This document shows positions 5,484 through 6,047 of a stretch of DNA of 6,047 nucleotides, piece by piece. Each line of letters begins with the position of its first letter. Positions within the stretch are counted from its first letter, which is position 1. Under the pieces are notes generated by a model. That model saw only the letters and a list, made by a program, of their open reading frames with translations, was not told the DNA's origin and searched no databases. The stretch lies in the NCBI GenBank assembly GCA_021323355.1, contig JAJONK010000171.1, forward strand, positions 1 through 6,047, given 5' to 3'. Position numbers and translations under genes: made by a program. This DNA comes from Deltaproteobacteria bacterium. Its GTDB lineage: Bacteria > Desulfobacterota > Binatia > UBA9968.

Positions 5484-6047
5484 ATGAAGCCGGCAAGACC
5501 TCGTTTACCAGTTGTTTTGTTTCTGATGGTTGCTTTGATGGGCAGCTGTCGCACCGGTACAGTGTCACAAACACCTCCGGGTTCGGAGCAAACTCCAGAA
5601 ATCGCAGACCTCGAATCATCTCACCCCGTCACCGACGAACATGCATCGGAACCGGCAATCACACCGGCAAAGATTCCGCCGGTGACACCGTCGCCACCAC
5701 TGCGGCAACTGCCGGAATCGCTTCTTAGCGCGCCGGAGAAAGAAAGCGTCGCGCCGGCTATCCAATACGACACGGTTCTGACAAAACGATCGGTTCAAAC
5801 AGCCGCGCATTCAGGCTGGCAATATCGCAACAACCGTCAAAGACAACTTGTCGGCTTTGAGTTCTCCAATACCGGCGGCAATCGCATACTTCCGCACCGT
5901 CGCGATATCAGCAAGAATCAACTCTACAGTAGGGATTTCCAATTCCGTTTCGATGATCGTGCCCGGCAGGACGTGCATCTATCGGTTACTGACTGGGTCG
6001 CTTCCCGCGATAAGCAGTTTAGACTTAGCGAGCTAATGAACAGCGTG
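5484..6047 (+). CDS. Hypothetical proline-rich lipoprotein (3' truncated by the window end)
   Basis: From ATG 5484 the frame is open through the last base of the window (188 codons, no stop), so this is the first part of a longer gene. The N-terminus is a signal peptide: K2, R5 and R7, a hydrophobic run (VVLFLMVALMG) and a probable lipobox MGSC with C22. Residues 23 to about 90 form a low-complexity linker rich in Pro, Ser, Thr and Glu ('ITPAKIPPVTPSPPL'), typical of a tether between lipid anchor and folded domain. From about residue 95 a charged, aromatic-containing domain begins ('GWQYRNNRQRQLVGFEF', 'FQFRFDDRARQDVHLSV'), with alternating strand-like segments. I do not recognise the family. 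An in-frame stop at 5454-5456 leaves no earlier start; GAAG six bases before the ATG is a weak ribosome-binding site. It shares a strand and a likely envelope location with the DUF2459 lipoprotein 189 bases upstream. Confidence 0.7.
   Translation, partial: MKPARPRLPVVLFLMVALMGSCRTGTVSQTPPGSEQTPEIADLESSHPVTDEHASEPAITPAKIPPVTPSPPLRQLPESLLSAPEKESVAPAIQYDTVLTKRSVQTAAHSGWQYRNNRQRQLVGFEFSNTGGNRILPHRRDISKNQLYSRDFQFRFDDRARQDVHLSVTDWVASRDKQFRLSELMNSV

Noticed and set aside
5344..5619. 91-codon minus-strand open frame near the window end
   Set aside because: It overlaps the signal peptide and linker coding region of the plus-strand lipoprotein, crosses the inverted repeat and shows no recognisable features.

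Overview
The window reads as bacterial chromosome of moderate GC content. Two proteins carry lipoprotein signal peptides, which fits a Gram-negative cell envelope. A NMT1/TauT-type substrate-binding protein next to an ACMSD-like amidohydrolase is a pairing common in soil Proteobacteria and in uncultured lineages such as Binatota, Rokubacteria or Tectomicrobia. The sequence does not allow a firm taxonomic call. There are no rRNA or tRNA genes, CRISPR arrays, insertion sequences or phage genes.

Layout. Positions 1-336 (+) hold the C-terminal end of an ABC-transporter periplasmic substrate-binding protein. A GC-rich hairpin that overlaps its stop codon probably ends its transcript. Positions 510-1637 (+) hold a complete amidohydrolase_2/ACMSD-like metal hydrolase or decarboxylase, with a good ribosome-binding site deciding the start. 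Its stop lies 66 bases from the stop of the first of two convergent genes. Those two (2984-1704 and 4350-3079, both -) are tandem paralogous MFS_3/EntS-like exporters that are about two-thirds identical. A 305-base divergent intergenic region (4351-4655) follows. Then come a DUF2459/TIGR02117-type lipoprotein (4656-5294, +), a 189-base gap with a perfect 9-bp inverted repeat, and the start of a second, unrecognised proline-rich lipoprotein (5484 to the window end, +, no stop inside the window).

How the genes may work together. The substrate-binding protein and the amidohydrolase could form an uptake-and-catabolism pair for a small organic acid or aromatic, but the terminator-like hairpin argues for separate transcripts. 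The two MFS genes run head-to-tail with a 94-base gap and probably form one duplicated efflux unit. The two lipoproteins share a strand and probably an envelope location, with no evident functional tie to the rest.

I see no clearly new multi-gene system. The points most worth a second look are the tandem exporter pair with its conserved acidic/histidine cluster in TM1, and the His...Cys arrangement in the DUF2459 lipoprotein, which resembles a circularly permuted papain-like (NlpC/P60) hydrolase.
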